Shown: positions 57,478-64,000, counted from the stretch's first letter. The stretch: DNA of 64,000 bases from Embleya sp040629175 (GCF_040629175.1 NZ_JBEXUX010000028.1:59197-123196); one strand, 5' to 3'. Notes: a model not told the origin generated them from the letters alone. Program-made: numbers and translations.

Positions 57478-59667
57478 TCAGGTCTTCGCGTGTCGGCGGC
57501 GGACCGGGGCGCCGCGGACCTGGGTCGGTCGGCGGGCGGGATCCGGATCGGGATCGGAGCCGGCCTCGGGTCGGTGCTCGGGCCGTGGGCGGGGTTCCGC
57601 CGTGCTCGGGTCGAGAATGAACCGCATCCGGGTCAGGTGCGCCCGGGCGGTTTCCAGACCCCGATTCGCCGGGCCCGGCACCCGTTCGCGCATCGCCACG
57701 ACGGCGGGTCCCAGCCGTACCGACTCCTGGGCGTCCGGGACCCGCAGCCATACCTTGAGCGCGTTGTCGGCGGCGGCGATCGTACTCGGGTGGTGCGGGC
57801 CGACCGCCTCGGCGCCGCGCTCGGCGACCTGGCAGTAGATCAGTACCGCGTCCGCGACCCGGCCGAGTCCGGCGCTCACGAACGCCAACATGGCCTGGGC
57901 GTCCAGCGTTCCGGGGTGGGCCGGTCCGACCAACCTCTCCATGTGCATGCCGAGTTCGGCGGCCTTCTGCCACGCCTCCATGCCGCGCCCGGTGTCCGCC
58001 GCGTGCCGGATGGCGGCCAATTCGTTCCAGTACGTGGGCAGTACGTCCGCCGGGCGGATCAACGCGCCCGCCGCCGACGCGCCCTGCGACAACGCCCGCC
58101 GGGCGGGGGCGGGCGGCACGGCCCGGCCGCGCACCGGCATCGACATCGGCCGGCCCGGGCCGATCCCTCGGTTCGGCGCGAGAGCCGGCGGCAGTTGGGT
58201 GGGACTCGTGGTCGGCGGACGACGCGCGGGAGTGGGGGTCAGCGCACTCGCGTCGCTCGTCTGGATCCGCACGGTTATCCGCGGCGGCAGCGGCGGGGGC
58301 GGCGGCTCGGGGTGCGGGCGCGGCGCGGCGCCGGCCGGCCGGCGATCGGGTTCGGCCCCGGTCGTGGTGCGGGCGGCGAGGCGGTTCGTCGGGCGGGTCG
58401 CCGCTTTGGGCGCGGCAGGGTCGGCGCGGCGGTCCGTCGGCCCGGGGAACTCCGGTTCGCGGTCGATCAGCACGGACTTGGTGGCCGGGCGCGGCTTGCC
58501 TCGCCCGGCCGGGGCGCCGCCACGACCGGTCGCCGACGGTGTGCCGTCCTTGCGGGCGGGCGGGGTCGGCAGGCTGCCCGGCCGGGCGGCGCCGGCCCGG
58601 AGGGCCTCGCGCAGGCTGGTACCGGGCACTTCGGGCTCGTCGTCCGGCCCGGAGGTGAGTACGGAACGGACCAGGCCCAAGGCGCGTCGGCCGACGCCGG
58701 CTTCGTCGCGGGGGCGGGCTGGCGGGTGGGCCTCGGGTTCGGTACGTGGGGCGTCGGGCGTCGGGCGCCGCTCGGGGGGCTCGGGGTCGGCCCCGCCGCC
58801 GACCACGCCGGACCCGCGCAGCCCCGAGCGCTGCGCCGGGGTCATGCCGTTGGGGGGCACCGCGGACAGCGCCGAGATTCCGGTCCCGGTGGCGCCGTTG
58901 CCGCGCGGGGTGACCGCCTTGAGCCGCCGAACGGCCGTGCGCAGGGTCGGCGGGCGGGCCTCGGGGGAGCAGTTGGCCAGCGCCAGCGAGCCGGCGGACG
59001 GCGCGAATTCGATGGTGTCCGGGGCCAGTCGGGCCCGCTCGGCGAGCAGCGGATGGATCTCCTCGGCCGGTACCGGGTCGGGCAACTCGGGAAAGCCCTG
59101 CGCGAGCGCGGTCACCAGTGCCCGGGTGAACGGATGCGGCGGACCCTTGACGTCCGGCGGGTTCAGCACGCCCCACAGCGGGATGCCCCGGCACAATTCG
59201 TGCGCCCGTTCGCGGGCCGCCTCCCAGGACTCCCGCCCCGCCGTCAGATCGCAGATCACCAGGGTGTTCTCGGCCGGCCGAGGACCCAGCAGCTCGACCA
59301 CCCAGGACCACGGAAGCCCGTCGTAGCGCACCGAGCCGGGCGTCGAATCTCGCAGGCCCAGGTGCAGTTCGCGGCGTCTGCGATCGAACAGGAGGCGCCC
59401 GGTCAGGTAGACGATCACCGGTCCGTCCACCGAGCCGGCGGCCTGAAGGTAGGCCCGGACCGCGTGCGGCTGCACCGCGTCCGGCAACTGCACCACGTCG
59501 GCGGCGGCGTCCGGAAAGAGCTGATGAGGTGTCAGGGCCGACATCGCGACCAGGTTGCTCCCGTTGTCCGACTGTCGTCCCCGCCCGCCGGATCTACCAC
59601 CCTCCACCAGCAGCAACTGCCCGCGCTCCGACGGGATTCGGATGACCCGCCCACCACGTTCGGTCAT
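57478..59667 (-). CDS. TPR protein with a possible inactive caspase-like N-terminal domain
   Basis: A 729-residue protein. The N-terminal ~230 residues include PVIVYLTGRLLFDRRRRELHL, SVRYDGLPWSWVVELLG and NTLVICDLTAG, spaced like the YYSGHG and LDCCHSG strands of caspase-like domains but lacking the catalytic His and Cys. A ~250-residue Pro/Arg-rich disordered middle follows. The C-terminal ~180 residues contain TPR-like helices (ELGMHMERLVGPAHPGTLDAQAML, ERGAEAVGPHHPSTIAAA) with the same PxHPxT pattern as the FxsT repeats. ATG 59667 has GGGGAGG upstream. The caspase reading is inference by eye. Confidence 0.65.
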   Translation of the reverse strand: MTERGGRVIRIPSERGQLLLVEGGRSGGRGRQSDNGSNLVAMSALTPHQLFPDAAADVVQLPDAVQPHAVRAYLQAAGSVDGPVIVYLTGRLLFDRRRRELHLGLRDSTPGSVRYDGLPWSWVVELLGPRPAENTLVICDLTAGRESWEAARERAHELCRGIPLWGVLNPPDVKGPPHPFTRALVTALAQGFPELPDPVPAEEIHPLLAERARLAPDTIEFAPSAGSLALANCSPEARPPTLRTAVRRLKAVTPRGNGATGTGISALSAVPPNGMTPAQRSGLRGSGVVGGGADPEPPERRPTPDAPRTEPEAHPPARPRDEAGVGRRALGLVRSVLTSGPDDEPEVPGTSLREALRAGAARPGSLPTPPARKDGTPSATGRGGAPAGRGKPRPATKSVLIDREPEFPGPTDRRADPAAPKAATRPTNRLAARTTTGAEPDRRPAGAAPRPHPEPPPPPLPPRITVRIQTSDASALTPTPARRPPTTSPTQLPPALAPNRGIGPGRPMSMPVRGRAVPPAPARRALSQGASAAGALIRPADVLPTYWNELAAIRHAADTGRGMEAWQKAAELGMHMERLVGPAHPGTLDAQAMLAFVSAGLGRVADAVLIYCQVAERGAEAVGPHHPSTIAAADNALKVWLRVPDAQESVRLGPAVVAMRERVPGPANRGLETARAHLTRMRFILDPSTAEPRPRPEHRPEAGSDPDPDPARRPTQVRGAPVRRRHAKT

Positions 59668-59888
59668 GTGTGCCTCCCCGGCCGAGCCCATTCGGGTGGA
59701 CCACCCCGCATCTGAAGGTTAGGGGTATCGACCGGCCATGGTCGACATATCGGACCGGTTGGCCGGTGGACCGCTCGGCACACGAGCTCACAACGGGGCG
59801 CACGGGGGCGCGCGGGGCCCGGGGGCGTGTGCGGGGGCGCGGCGGGGCGGAGCCGAGGGCCGGGAGGAGCGGCTTTGCCCCGGCCGGG

Positions 59889-60251
59889 TTACGCCGGTAC
59901 CAGCACCACGGCCGTGCCGTACGCGCAGATCTCCGTTCCGTTGCCCGCCTCGGTGACGTCGTAGCGCATCGCCAGAATTGCGTTGCCGCCCCGGCCGCGC
60001 GCCTGTTCCACGAGGCGTTCGGCGGCCTCGTTGCGGCTCTGCACCAGGGTCTTGGTGAGGCCGCGCAGTTCGCCGCCGACCATCGACTTGAGGCCCGCGC
60101 CGAGTTGGCTGCCGATGTTGCGGGAGCGCACGGTGAGGCCGAACACCTCGCCGATCACCCGTTCCACGCGATACCCCGGCACGTCGTTGGTGGTGACCAC
60201 GAGTACGTCGGGGTGGTCGGGTGCGCCGCCGTAGGCGTCGAGGTCGCTCAT
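59889..60251 (-). CDS. YbjQ/UPF0145 family protein
   Basis: A 120-residue protein of the YbjQ heavy-metal-binding-like family: VLVVTTNDVPGYRVERVIGEVFG, then TVRSRNIGSQLGAGLKSMVGGEL, then ARGRGGNAILAMRYDVT and CAYGTAVVLV. The family forms ring-shaped homopentamers; the role is unknown. ATG 60251. Confidence 0.88.
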   Translation of the reverse strand: MSDLDAYGGAPDHPDVLVVTTNDVPGYRVERVIGEVFGLTVRSRNIGSQLGAGLKSMVGGELRGLTKTLVQSRNEAAERLVEQARGRGGNAILAMRYDVTEAGNGTEICAYGTAVVLVPA

Positions 60252-60446
60252 GTCGTCTCCGAAAGCTGGGGAACGGGGAACCGGGGAATCGGGCATCGAG
60301 GAAGGGAGAACCGTCGCGGTCGTGCCCGCACGACCGGTCTGGACGGCCGCGGCGGAGCCGTTCCACACGTATATCACCGGTTGGATGGACGGGCGGCTGC
60401 GTGGGCGGCCGCCGCGCCGGGCCGCCTGCGGTGCCCGGTCGCCGCC

Positions 60447-60533
60447 GCGCCGGGCCGCCGCTCGCGCCCGGTGCCAGTGGCGCCGACTGCCACTCCCGCC
60501 GACTGCCACGTGCGCCGGGCCGCCGCTCGCGCC
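60447..60533 (+). repeat. Two 22-bp exact direct repeats in a GC-rich gap
   Basis: The same 22-nt unit (beginning GCGCCGGGCCGCCG) occurs at 60447-60468 and 60512-60533. A shorter CGCCGACTGCCAC unit is repeated at 60481 and 60497, and a partial third copy starts near 60413. All lie in the 385-bp gap 60252-60636, which contains no recognisable gene. Confidence 0.55.
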
Positions 60534-60599
60534 GACCGCCCACTCGCGCCGGCGCACCGCTCGGGCCCGGTCGGAGCCGTTCGGCGCGGACGAAAACCT

Positions 60600-60630
60600 T
60601 TGTCCCGTACGTACGTTCCCCTGCTAGCGT
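60600..60630 (+). promoter_or_regulatory. Promoter candidate giving a leaderless transcript
   Basis: TTGTCC (60600-60605) and TAGCGT (60625-60630) are 19 bp apart. The -10 ends 6 nt before the GTG at 60637, which has no Shine-Dalgarno sequence, so transcription probably begins at the start codon. The tRNA-like units downstream would share this transcript. Confidence 0.5.
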
Positions 60631-60636
60631 CGCGGC

Positions 60637-61383
60637 GTGGCGAAATTGAACCAGATCATCGCGGTGGAGAAGGGCGTCAAGACCAAGTCCTTCCAGGAGT
60701 TGACGGACGCCCATCAGCGGGTCCAGAAGGGCGCGTTGTTGTCCGGGATCTCGCGTACCTACCAGCCCAAGGACGAGGAGGGCGAGCAACTGCCGCCCGA
60801 GTCGACCCGGGTCCAGGTCAAGGGCGAGGAGATGCTGCGTTCCGTCACCGGAGTGCTCACCCGTCTCTTCGACGTGACCGCGACCAAGGACTGGGCCAAC
60901 TGCGAGGCCCGTGCCGACGTGGTCGTCGACGGGACCCCGTTGCTGCGCGACGTGCCGGTGTCGTACCTGCTCTTCCTGGAGAAGCAGTTGGTCGACGTGC
61001 ACACCTTCGTGCGCAAGCTGCCGGTCCTGGACGCCGCCGAGACCTGGACGCTGGATCCCTCCACGGACTCCTGGCGGACCGAGCCGGTGCGTACCGTGCG
61101 GACCAAGAAGGTGCCGCGCAACCACGTCAAGGCCGAGGCGACCGAACACCACCCGGCCCAGGTGGAGATGTACTTCGAGGACATCGCCGCCGGCTACTGG
61201 ACCACCGTCAAGTTCTCCGGCGCGCTGCCCGCCCGTCGGGTGAACGAACTCGGCGAGCGGGTCGAGAAGTTGCAGCGCGCGGTGAAGTTCGCCCGCGAGG
61301 AGGCCAACGGCGCCGAAGTGACGGACCGGCTGATCGGTGACGCCGTCTTCGGCTACCTGCTCGGCACCGGCCACGGCGGGTAG
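60637..61383 (+). CDS. Conserved-looking protein of unknown function upstream of the permuted tRNA-like units
   Basis: A 248-residue soluble, charged protein opening AKLNQIIAVEKGVKTKSFQEL. Later segments are SGISRTYQPKDEEGEQLPPE, VTATKDWANCEARADVVVDG, TKKVPRNHVKAEATEHHPAQ and GYWTTVKFSGALPARRVNEL. I recall near-identical proteins across Streptomyces and some of their phages/plasmids but cannot give a function; no catalytic motif stands out. It starts with GTG at 60637 directly behind a -10 element. Its stop lies about 75 nt before the first tRNA-like element, same strand, with no terminator between, so co-transcription is likely. Confidence 0.8.
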   Translation: MAKLNQIIAVEKGVKTKSFQELTDAHQRVQKGALLSGISRTYQPKDEEGEQLPPESTRVQVKGEEMLRSVTGVLTRLFDVTATKDWANCEARADVVVDGTPLLRDVPVSYLLFLEKQLVDVHTFVRKLPVLDAAETWTLDPSTDSWRTEPVRTVRTKKVPRNHVKAEATEHHPAQVEMYFEDIAAGYWTTVKFSGALPARRVNELGERVEKLQRAVKFAREEANGAEVTDRLIGDAVFGYLLGTGHGG

Positions 61384-61460
61384 CATTCGAGAATCCCCCG
61401 ACCGGAGGGTCGTGGGGTGCGCGAAAAGCGCAAGCTGAAACTGAAGCTTGTCGTGACGAA

Positions 61461-61539
61461 CGCGGGTAACGGTGGAGGTTCGAACCCTCCTCCCGGCACC
61501 ACGAGCCGGGATGGCCCAATACGGCAGAGGCAGCCCGCG
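61461..61539 (+). tRNA. Circularly permuted tRNA-like gene 1 (3' half precedes 5' half)
   Basis: Seen, in genomic order: CGCGGG (61461-61466, 3' anticodon strand), variable TAACGGT, T arm GGAGG-TTCGAAC-CCTCC (61474-61490), 3' acceptor TCCCGGC (61491-61497), discriminator A and encoded CCA (61499-61501), spacer CGA, then 5' acceptor GCCGGGA (61505-61511), TG, D arm (61514-61531, with GG at 61523-61524), A, and GCCCGCG (61533-61539). The acceptor strands match 7/7. CCCGCG pairs 6/6 with CGCGGG, plus a G-T pair. Only the order of halves is non-canonical. The stem is longer than the usual 5 bp and position 33 is not T in a strict 5-bp reading, so the anticodon cannot be assigned; it may be a relic or need unusual processing. 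Confidence 0.6.
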
Positions 61540-61609
61540 ATCAATCTCAGACTCTTGCTCCAGACTCAGCATCGCCGCCTATCGCCGGATCGACCGGACG
61601 GGGCTCCAG

Positions 61610-61686
61610 TCGTCGGTTGCTGGTTCGATTCCAGCCCGGGCCGCTCGTGGCCTGGTAGTTCAACGGTAGAACGCGACGACTTTCAA
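61610..61686 (+). tRNA. Circularly permuted tRNA-like gene 2 (3' half precedes 5' half), possible anticodon UUC
   Basis: Seen, in order: TCGTCG (61610-61615, 3' anticodon strand), short variable GTT, T arm GCTGG-TTCGATT-CCAGC (61619-61635), 3' acceptor CCGGGCC (61636-61642), G, spacer CTCGT without CCA, then 5' acceptor GGCCTGG (61649-61655), TA, D arm GTTC-AACGGTA-GAAC (61658-61672), G, CGACGA (61674-61679), CTTTCAA (61680-61686). The acceptor pairs 7/7 with one T-G wobble; CGACGA pairs 6/6 with TCGTCG. CTTTCAA reads as a normal anticodon loop with UUC (Glu), if the 5' half runs to 61686 and joins 61610. An alternative join using TCCAG upstream of 61610 would give UCC (Gly). No ordinary partner half lies downstream. 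Confidence 0.6.
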
Positions 61687-61736
61687 GACGACCCTGGTCC
61701 TTAAACGTGCCGGCGTGCCCGATCGGGCGGCACAGC

Positions 61737-61771
61737 GGGCCTCCGCGGGCAGGCTAGCCCCGCGGAGGCCC
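61737..61771. terminator. Strong hairpin closing the permuted-tRNA locus
   Basis: GGGCCTCCGCGGG (61737-61749) pairs perfectly with CCCGCGGAGGCCC (61759-61771) across a 9-nt loop. It serves the + strand tRNA-like unit and the convergent mycothiol-enzyme gene ending at 61796. Confidence 0.8.
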
Positions 61772-61795
61772 ACCAATTCCGAGCACCGGGCCGAA

Positions 61796-62539
61796 TCAAT
61801 CCACCGTGGCCAACTCGCCCCAGCGGACCAGGACTTCCGGGTCCCCGTCGAGTCGGCAGCCGGTGGCGTCGGCCCGATTCCACAGGAGCAGGTACAGCTT
61901 CTCGGCGGGACCCGAGACGGTGAGATCGGCCGGCCCGGCCCCCGCCTCCACCCGCCGCCCGTCGGGGTCGATCCACATGGTCCGGGCGGCCGGGTCGTCG
62001 TCGGGGACGATCGCGAGGCTCAGCGGCGGGTCGGCGACCAGCTTGCGCCCGGGCCGGGACAGGAAGCCGGCCAACAACTCGTCGATCCCGTCCGCAGCGA
62101 AGTCCGCGGGCACGCCGGACGGCAGGCCGGCCGCGAGTTCGGCGTCGACGCGGTGCACGGCGGTCTCGTGCGCCTGGCGCCGGGCCCAGAAGGCGAGTGG
62201 GGACGGACCCTCGAAGAAGGTCCACGCCGGGGCGTTCGGGGCGGTCGTGGTGAGGGTCTTCACCAGATCCGCGTGTGTGGTCCGGTACCAGTCGAAGAGT
62301 TCCTCGCCGCTCGGGGCGCGGAACAACTCGGCCGTATCCTCGCGGCTCGGGCGCGTGAGGCTGCCCGATGCGACGACGAACGCGGCCCAGCGATGCACGC
62401 CGCCCAGGTGCGCGAGCAGGTCCCCGATCCGCCAGTCGGGGCAGCTCGGGACGGGCGCGTCCAGACCGGCCCGCTGCGCCGTCCGGGCGAGCAACTCGCC
62501 GTCGGCGCGCAGGATCTCGATGTGTGTGGCAATCTCCAT
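61796..62539 (-). CDS. Maleylpyruvate isomerase-family mycothiol-dependent enzyme
   Basis: A 247-residue DinB/MDMPI-type protein. The three-ligand metal site of the family is visible: His in DLLAHLGGVHRWAAF, and the HETAVHRVD pair in WARRQAHETAVHRVD. The N-terminal CPDWRIGDLLAHLG and the C-terminal EKLYLLLWNRAD are diagnostic. Known: members use mycothiol for isomerisation or conjugation reactions; the specific substrate is unknown. ATG 62539. Confidence 0.88.
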   Translation of the reverse strand: MEIATHIEILRADGELLARTAQRAGLDAPVPSCPDWRIGDLLAHLGGVHRWAAFVVASGSLTRPSREDTAELFRAPSGEELFDWYRTTHADLVKTLTTTAPNAPAWTFFEGPSPLAFWARRQAHETAVHRVDAELAAGLPSGVPADFAADGIDELLAGFLSRPGRKLVADPPLSLAIVPDDDPAARTMWIDPDGRRVEAGAGPADLTVSGPAEKLYLLLWNRADATGCRLDGDPEVLVRWGELATVD

Positions 62540-62639
62540 CCGCCCACGTTCTCACGCGGGATCGGAGGGGGTACAGGTGGTCGGTGGCTCGGCCCGCAGG
62601 GATGGGACGTCTGCCCGCCGGGTCCTATGCTGGGATGCG

Positions 62640-63131
62640 ATGGGTAGCTTCGGGGTATATGTCGTCGCTCGATCGGCGTGGCCGCTGCTGGAACTGCCGG
62701 CCGTCCAGCAGGCCGGCGGCGAACCGCACTGGTCGGCTCGCGACGGCGACTGGCAGGTGCTGCTGCTTGAGTCCGGGCTGGATCCGGGGCCGTCGTTGAT
62801 GGCGGACACGGACGCGCCGGTGCTGACCGCCGACGTGGTGTCCGGCCACTTCGCGATGATCGACGCGCAGAGCCCGCGCGGTGGCGAGGTCTGGCACTGC
62901 GCCCTGGCGCCGCGCGCAGCCGGCTCGTACGGGCTCGATCCGGAACTGGGCCCACCGCCGGAACGGGTGGTGCCGCGCGCCGTCGGCTGGGCCCGCGAGG
63001 CCGGGCTGACGCCGGACGAGGCCGCCCTGGACAGCGCGCTGCGCGCGGAGGGCACGCCGGACGAACTGCTGCGGGCCTTCCTGGACGCGTTGGGCTTTCG
63101 CTTCGTGGTGGACGCGGACTGGGCCGCCTGA
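62640..63131 (+). CDS. Hypothetical protein, 163 aa
   Basis: A soluble acidic protein with no family I can name. It shows a conserved-looking GVYVVARSAWPLLELPAV, DGDWQVLLLESG, VSGHFAMIDAQSPRG and FLDALGFRFVVDADW. Codon bias fits a real gene. The ATG at 62640 lacks a clear RBS. It stands alone, diverging from the mycothiol-dependent enzyme gene. Confidence 0.65.
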   Translation: MGSFGVYVVARSAWPLLELPAVQQAGGEPHWSARDGDWQVLLLESGLDPGPSLMADTDAPVLTADVVSGHFAMIDAQSPRGGEVWHCALAPRAAGSYGLDPELGPPPERVVPRAVGWAREAGLTPDEAALDSALRAEGTPDELLRAFLDALGFRFVVDADWAA

Positions 63132-63204
63132 CGGGACCGCCCCGGGGCGACGTCACGGGCGGTGTGATCGGGCGGATGTCGGAGGCGGCGGGTTCAATGG
63201 AAGG

Positions 63205-63849
63205 ATGGCCATTCGACCCGCCCGCGCCAACATCGATCCGGTTTCGCCCGAGCCGCCGATCCCCGACCGGGAATCGGTGGTCCGGAACGAGGACTGGTAC
63301 GGCAGGTCGCTGACCGAGACCACGAAGTACTCGCGCTACTCGTTCCTGGACACGGACTGGACCGAGGTGGTCGACGAGGGCGCGGTCTTCGACGAGTGCA
63401 CCTTCGCCGGGGTCGCCTTCAACGCGTCGCGCCACACCGGGGCGGCGTTCACGAACTGCACGTTCAAGCGCTGCACGTTCTTCGACACCCGGTTCACCGA
63501 CTGCAAGCTGGTCGGCAGCCTGTTCCGACAGTGCACCTACACCCTGTTCGAGGTCTCGGGCGGAGACTGGTCGTTCGTCGGGCTGCCCGGCGCCGACCTG
63601 CGCCAGGCCGGCTTCGACGGGGTCCGGATGCGCGAGGCGGACCTGACCGCCGCGCGGCTGGAGAAGGCGACCGTGACAGGTTGCGACCTGTCCGGCGCGA
63701 TGTTGCACGGTGCCAAGCTGACCGGCGCCGATCTGCGCGGCAGCGAGTTGTCCTCGCTCGACCCGCTGACGGTCGAGTTCAAGGGCGCGACGATCGGCCT
63801 GGAACAGGCCGTGACGCTCGCGACGACGATGGGGTGGCGGGTCCGCTGA
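63205..63849 (+). CDS. Pentapeptide-repeat protein
   Basis: A 214-residue protein whose residues ~65-190 are built from A(D/N)LxX-type five-residue repeats (AVFDECTFAGVAF, AAFTNCTFKRCTFFDTRF, ADLRQAGFDGVRMREADL, AKLTGADLRGSEL), predicted to fold into a right-handed quadrilateral beta helix. Some such proteins (Qnr, MfpA) protect DNA gyrase by DNA mimicry, but this one lacks clear acidic DNA-mimic surfaces by eye and may have another role. ATG 63205 follows GGAAGG. Confidence 0.88.
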   Translation: MAIRPARANIDPVSPEPPIPDRESVVRNEDWYGRSLTETTKYSRYSFLDTDWTEVVDEGAVFDECTFAGVAFNASRHTGAAFTNCTFKRCTFFDTRFTDCKLVGSLFRQCTYTLFEVSGGDWSFVGLPGADLRQAGFDGVRMREADLTAARLEKATVTGCDLSGAMLHGAKLTGADLRGSELSSLDPLTVEFKGATIGLEQAVTLATTMGWRVR

Positions 63850-63915
63850 CCGCACCCGGGTCGGCACCTGCCACGCTCGGCGGGGTGCCGGGCCCGGCGG
63901 CGACGCGGCGGGACC

Positions 63916-64000
63916 GGGCGGATCTTCAGCTACGACATCACCGGTGGCCGATCCGAGGAGCACGGCTTCCACTCGGTGGGCTCGGGCTCGCTGTTCGCCC
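63916..64000 (+). pseudogene. Headless proteasome beta-subunit (prcB) fragment running off the window
   Basis: In this frame the sequence reads GRIFSYDITGGRSEEHGFHS and then VGSGSLFA, a close match to the central strand/loop of actinobacterial PrcB (family pattern GRIFSYDVTGGRYEE..SVGSGS). Upstream the frame is closed by TGA at 63847 with no ATG/GTG/TTG between and no propeptide or catalytic Thr region, so this is not an intact start. It is either a decayed partial duplication of prcB or a 5'-deleted gene. The real C-terminus lies outside the window. Confidence 0.6.

Noticed and set aside
60447..60533. CRISPR-like repeats
   Set aside because: Only two copies of the 22-bp unit, spacers uneven and GC-rich repeats themselves, no cas genes.
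61384..61501. Conventional tRNA ending at the CCA at 61501 with its 5' half upstream
   Set aside because: No D arm and no GCCGGGA-like acceptor strand exist between 61384 and 61460; ACCGGAG there would leave a mismatch in the stem.
61461..61539. Two-piece or permuted tmRNA
   Set aside because: A full D arm with conserved GG is present, and there is no tag reading frame or long pseudoknot region; the unit is tRNA-sized.
61505..61642. One conventional tRNA with an intron, from 5' acceptor GCCGGGA to 3' acceptor CCGGGCC
   Set aside because: GCCGGGA cannot pair with CCGGGCC, and the anticodon strands (GCCCGCG against TCGTCG) do not match. Each half instead pairs perfectly with the half on its other side, in permuted order.
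61461..61686. Permuted intron-exon (split group I intron) origin of the swapped halves
   Set aside because: The flanks are only about 70 nt, far too short for group I intron halves, and no P3/P7-like core was seen.

Overview
The window is very GC-rich (roughly 70% or more), densely coding, and biased to G/C at third codon positions, with frequent GTG starts. Gene content points to a filamentous actinomycete of the Streptomycetales: a SigR-like sigma factor, a SigB/SigF-type sigma factor, TerD-family proteins, a mycothiol-dependent enzyme family, a deazaflavin-dependent reductase, an FxSxx-COOH (Fxs) RiPP locus and a proteasome beta-subunit fragment. No rRNA, CRISPR array, insertion sequence or integrase was seen.

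Layout. 1-7.2 kb: tail of a hopanoid-type operon (HpnG-like nucleosidase overlapping an HpnO-like aminotransferase), two amidohydrolases behind a palindromic operator, an SDR, a deazaflavin-type reductase and an acyl/malonyl-CoA ligase. 7.4-15.5 kb: lipoproteins, TerD, a SigR-like factor without an adjacent anti-sigma gene, pyruvate carboxylase and a SigB/F-type sigma factor. 15.7-23.9 kb: a PIG-L deacetylase, a divergent MarR/MFS efflux pair around a perfect 37-nt palindrome, a WD40-like protein, an iron-box-controlled orphan ABC ATPase, DoxX, Ung and a hemerythrin-like protein.

23.9-34.9 kb: a conflict/RiPP island. On the + strand is a complete fxs set: precursor, radical SAM enzyme, HEXXH protein, FxsC TIR-like protein, and a ParA-like/TIR/NB-ARC/TPR FxsT. 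Diverging from it on the - strand are three genes that look related: an FxsC-like domain fused to a second TIR, an NB-ARC-like protein with a broken P-loop, and a TIR protein sharing that protein's C-terminal domain. The precursor is odd because its FxSxx motif is internal instead of C-terminal.

34.9-40.3 kb: lipid/steroid-type catabolic genes (CYP, TetR, OYE-family reductase, MaoC) with a universal stress protein. 40.4-50.6 kb: beta-propeller lipoprotein, GlgX, GH3 glycosidase and membrane proteins. 50.6-59.7 kb: a TerD-VWA protein, MFS carriers, a cold-shock protein with a structured leader, and a TPR protein with a possible inactive caspase-like N-terminus.

59.9-64 kb holds the most unusual signal. 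Directly after a leaderless-looking gene of unknown function (60637-61383) lie two consecutive tRNA-like units in which the 3' half (anticodon stem, T arm, acceptor) precedes the 5' half (acceptor, D arm, anticodon stem). In both units the acceptor and anticodon stems pair between the swapped halves, so they read as two tandem circularly permuted tRNA genes with spacers of only 3 and 5 nt. A strong terminator follows. The window ends inside a headless prcB-like fragment.
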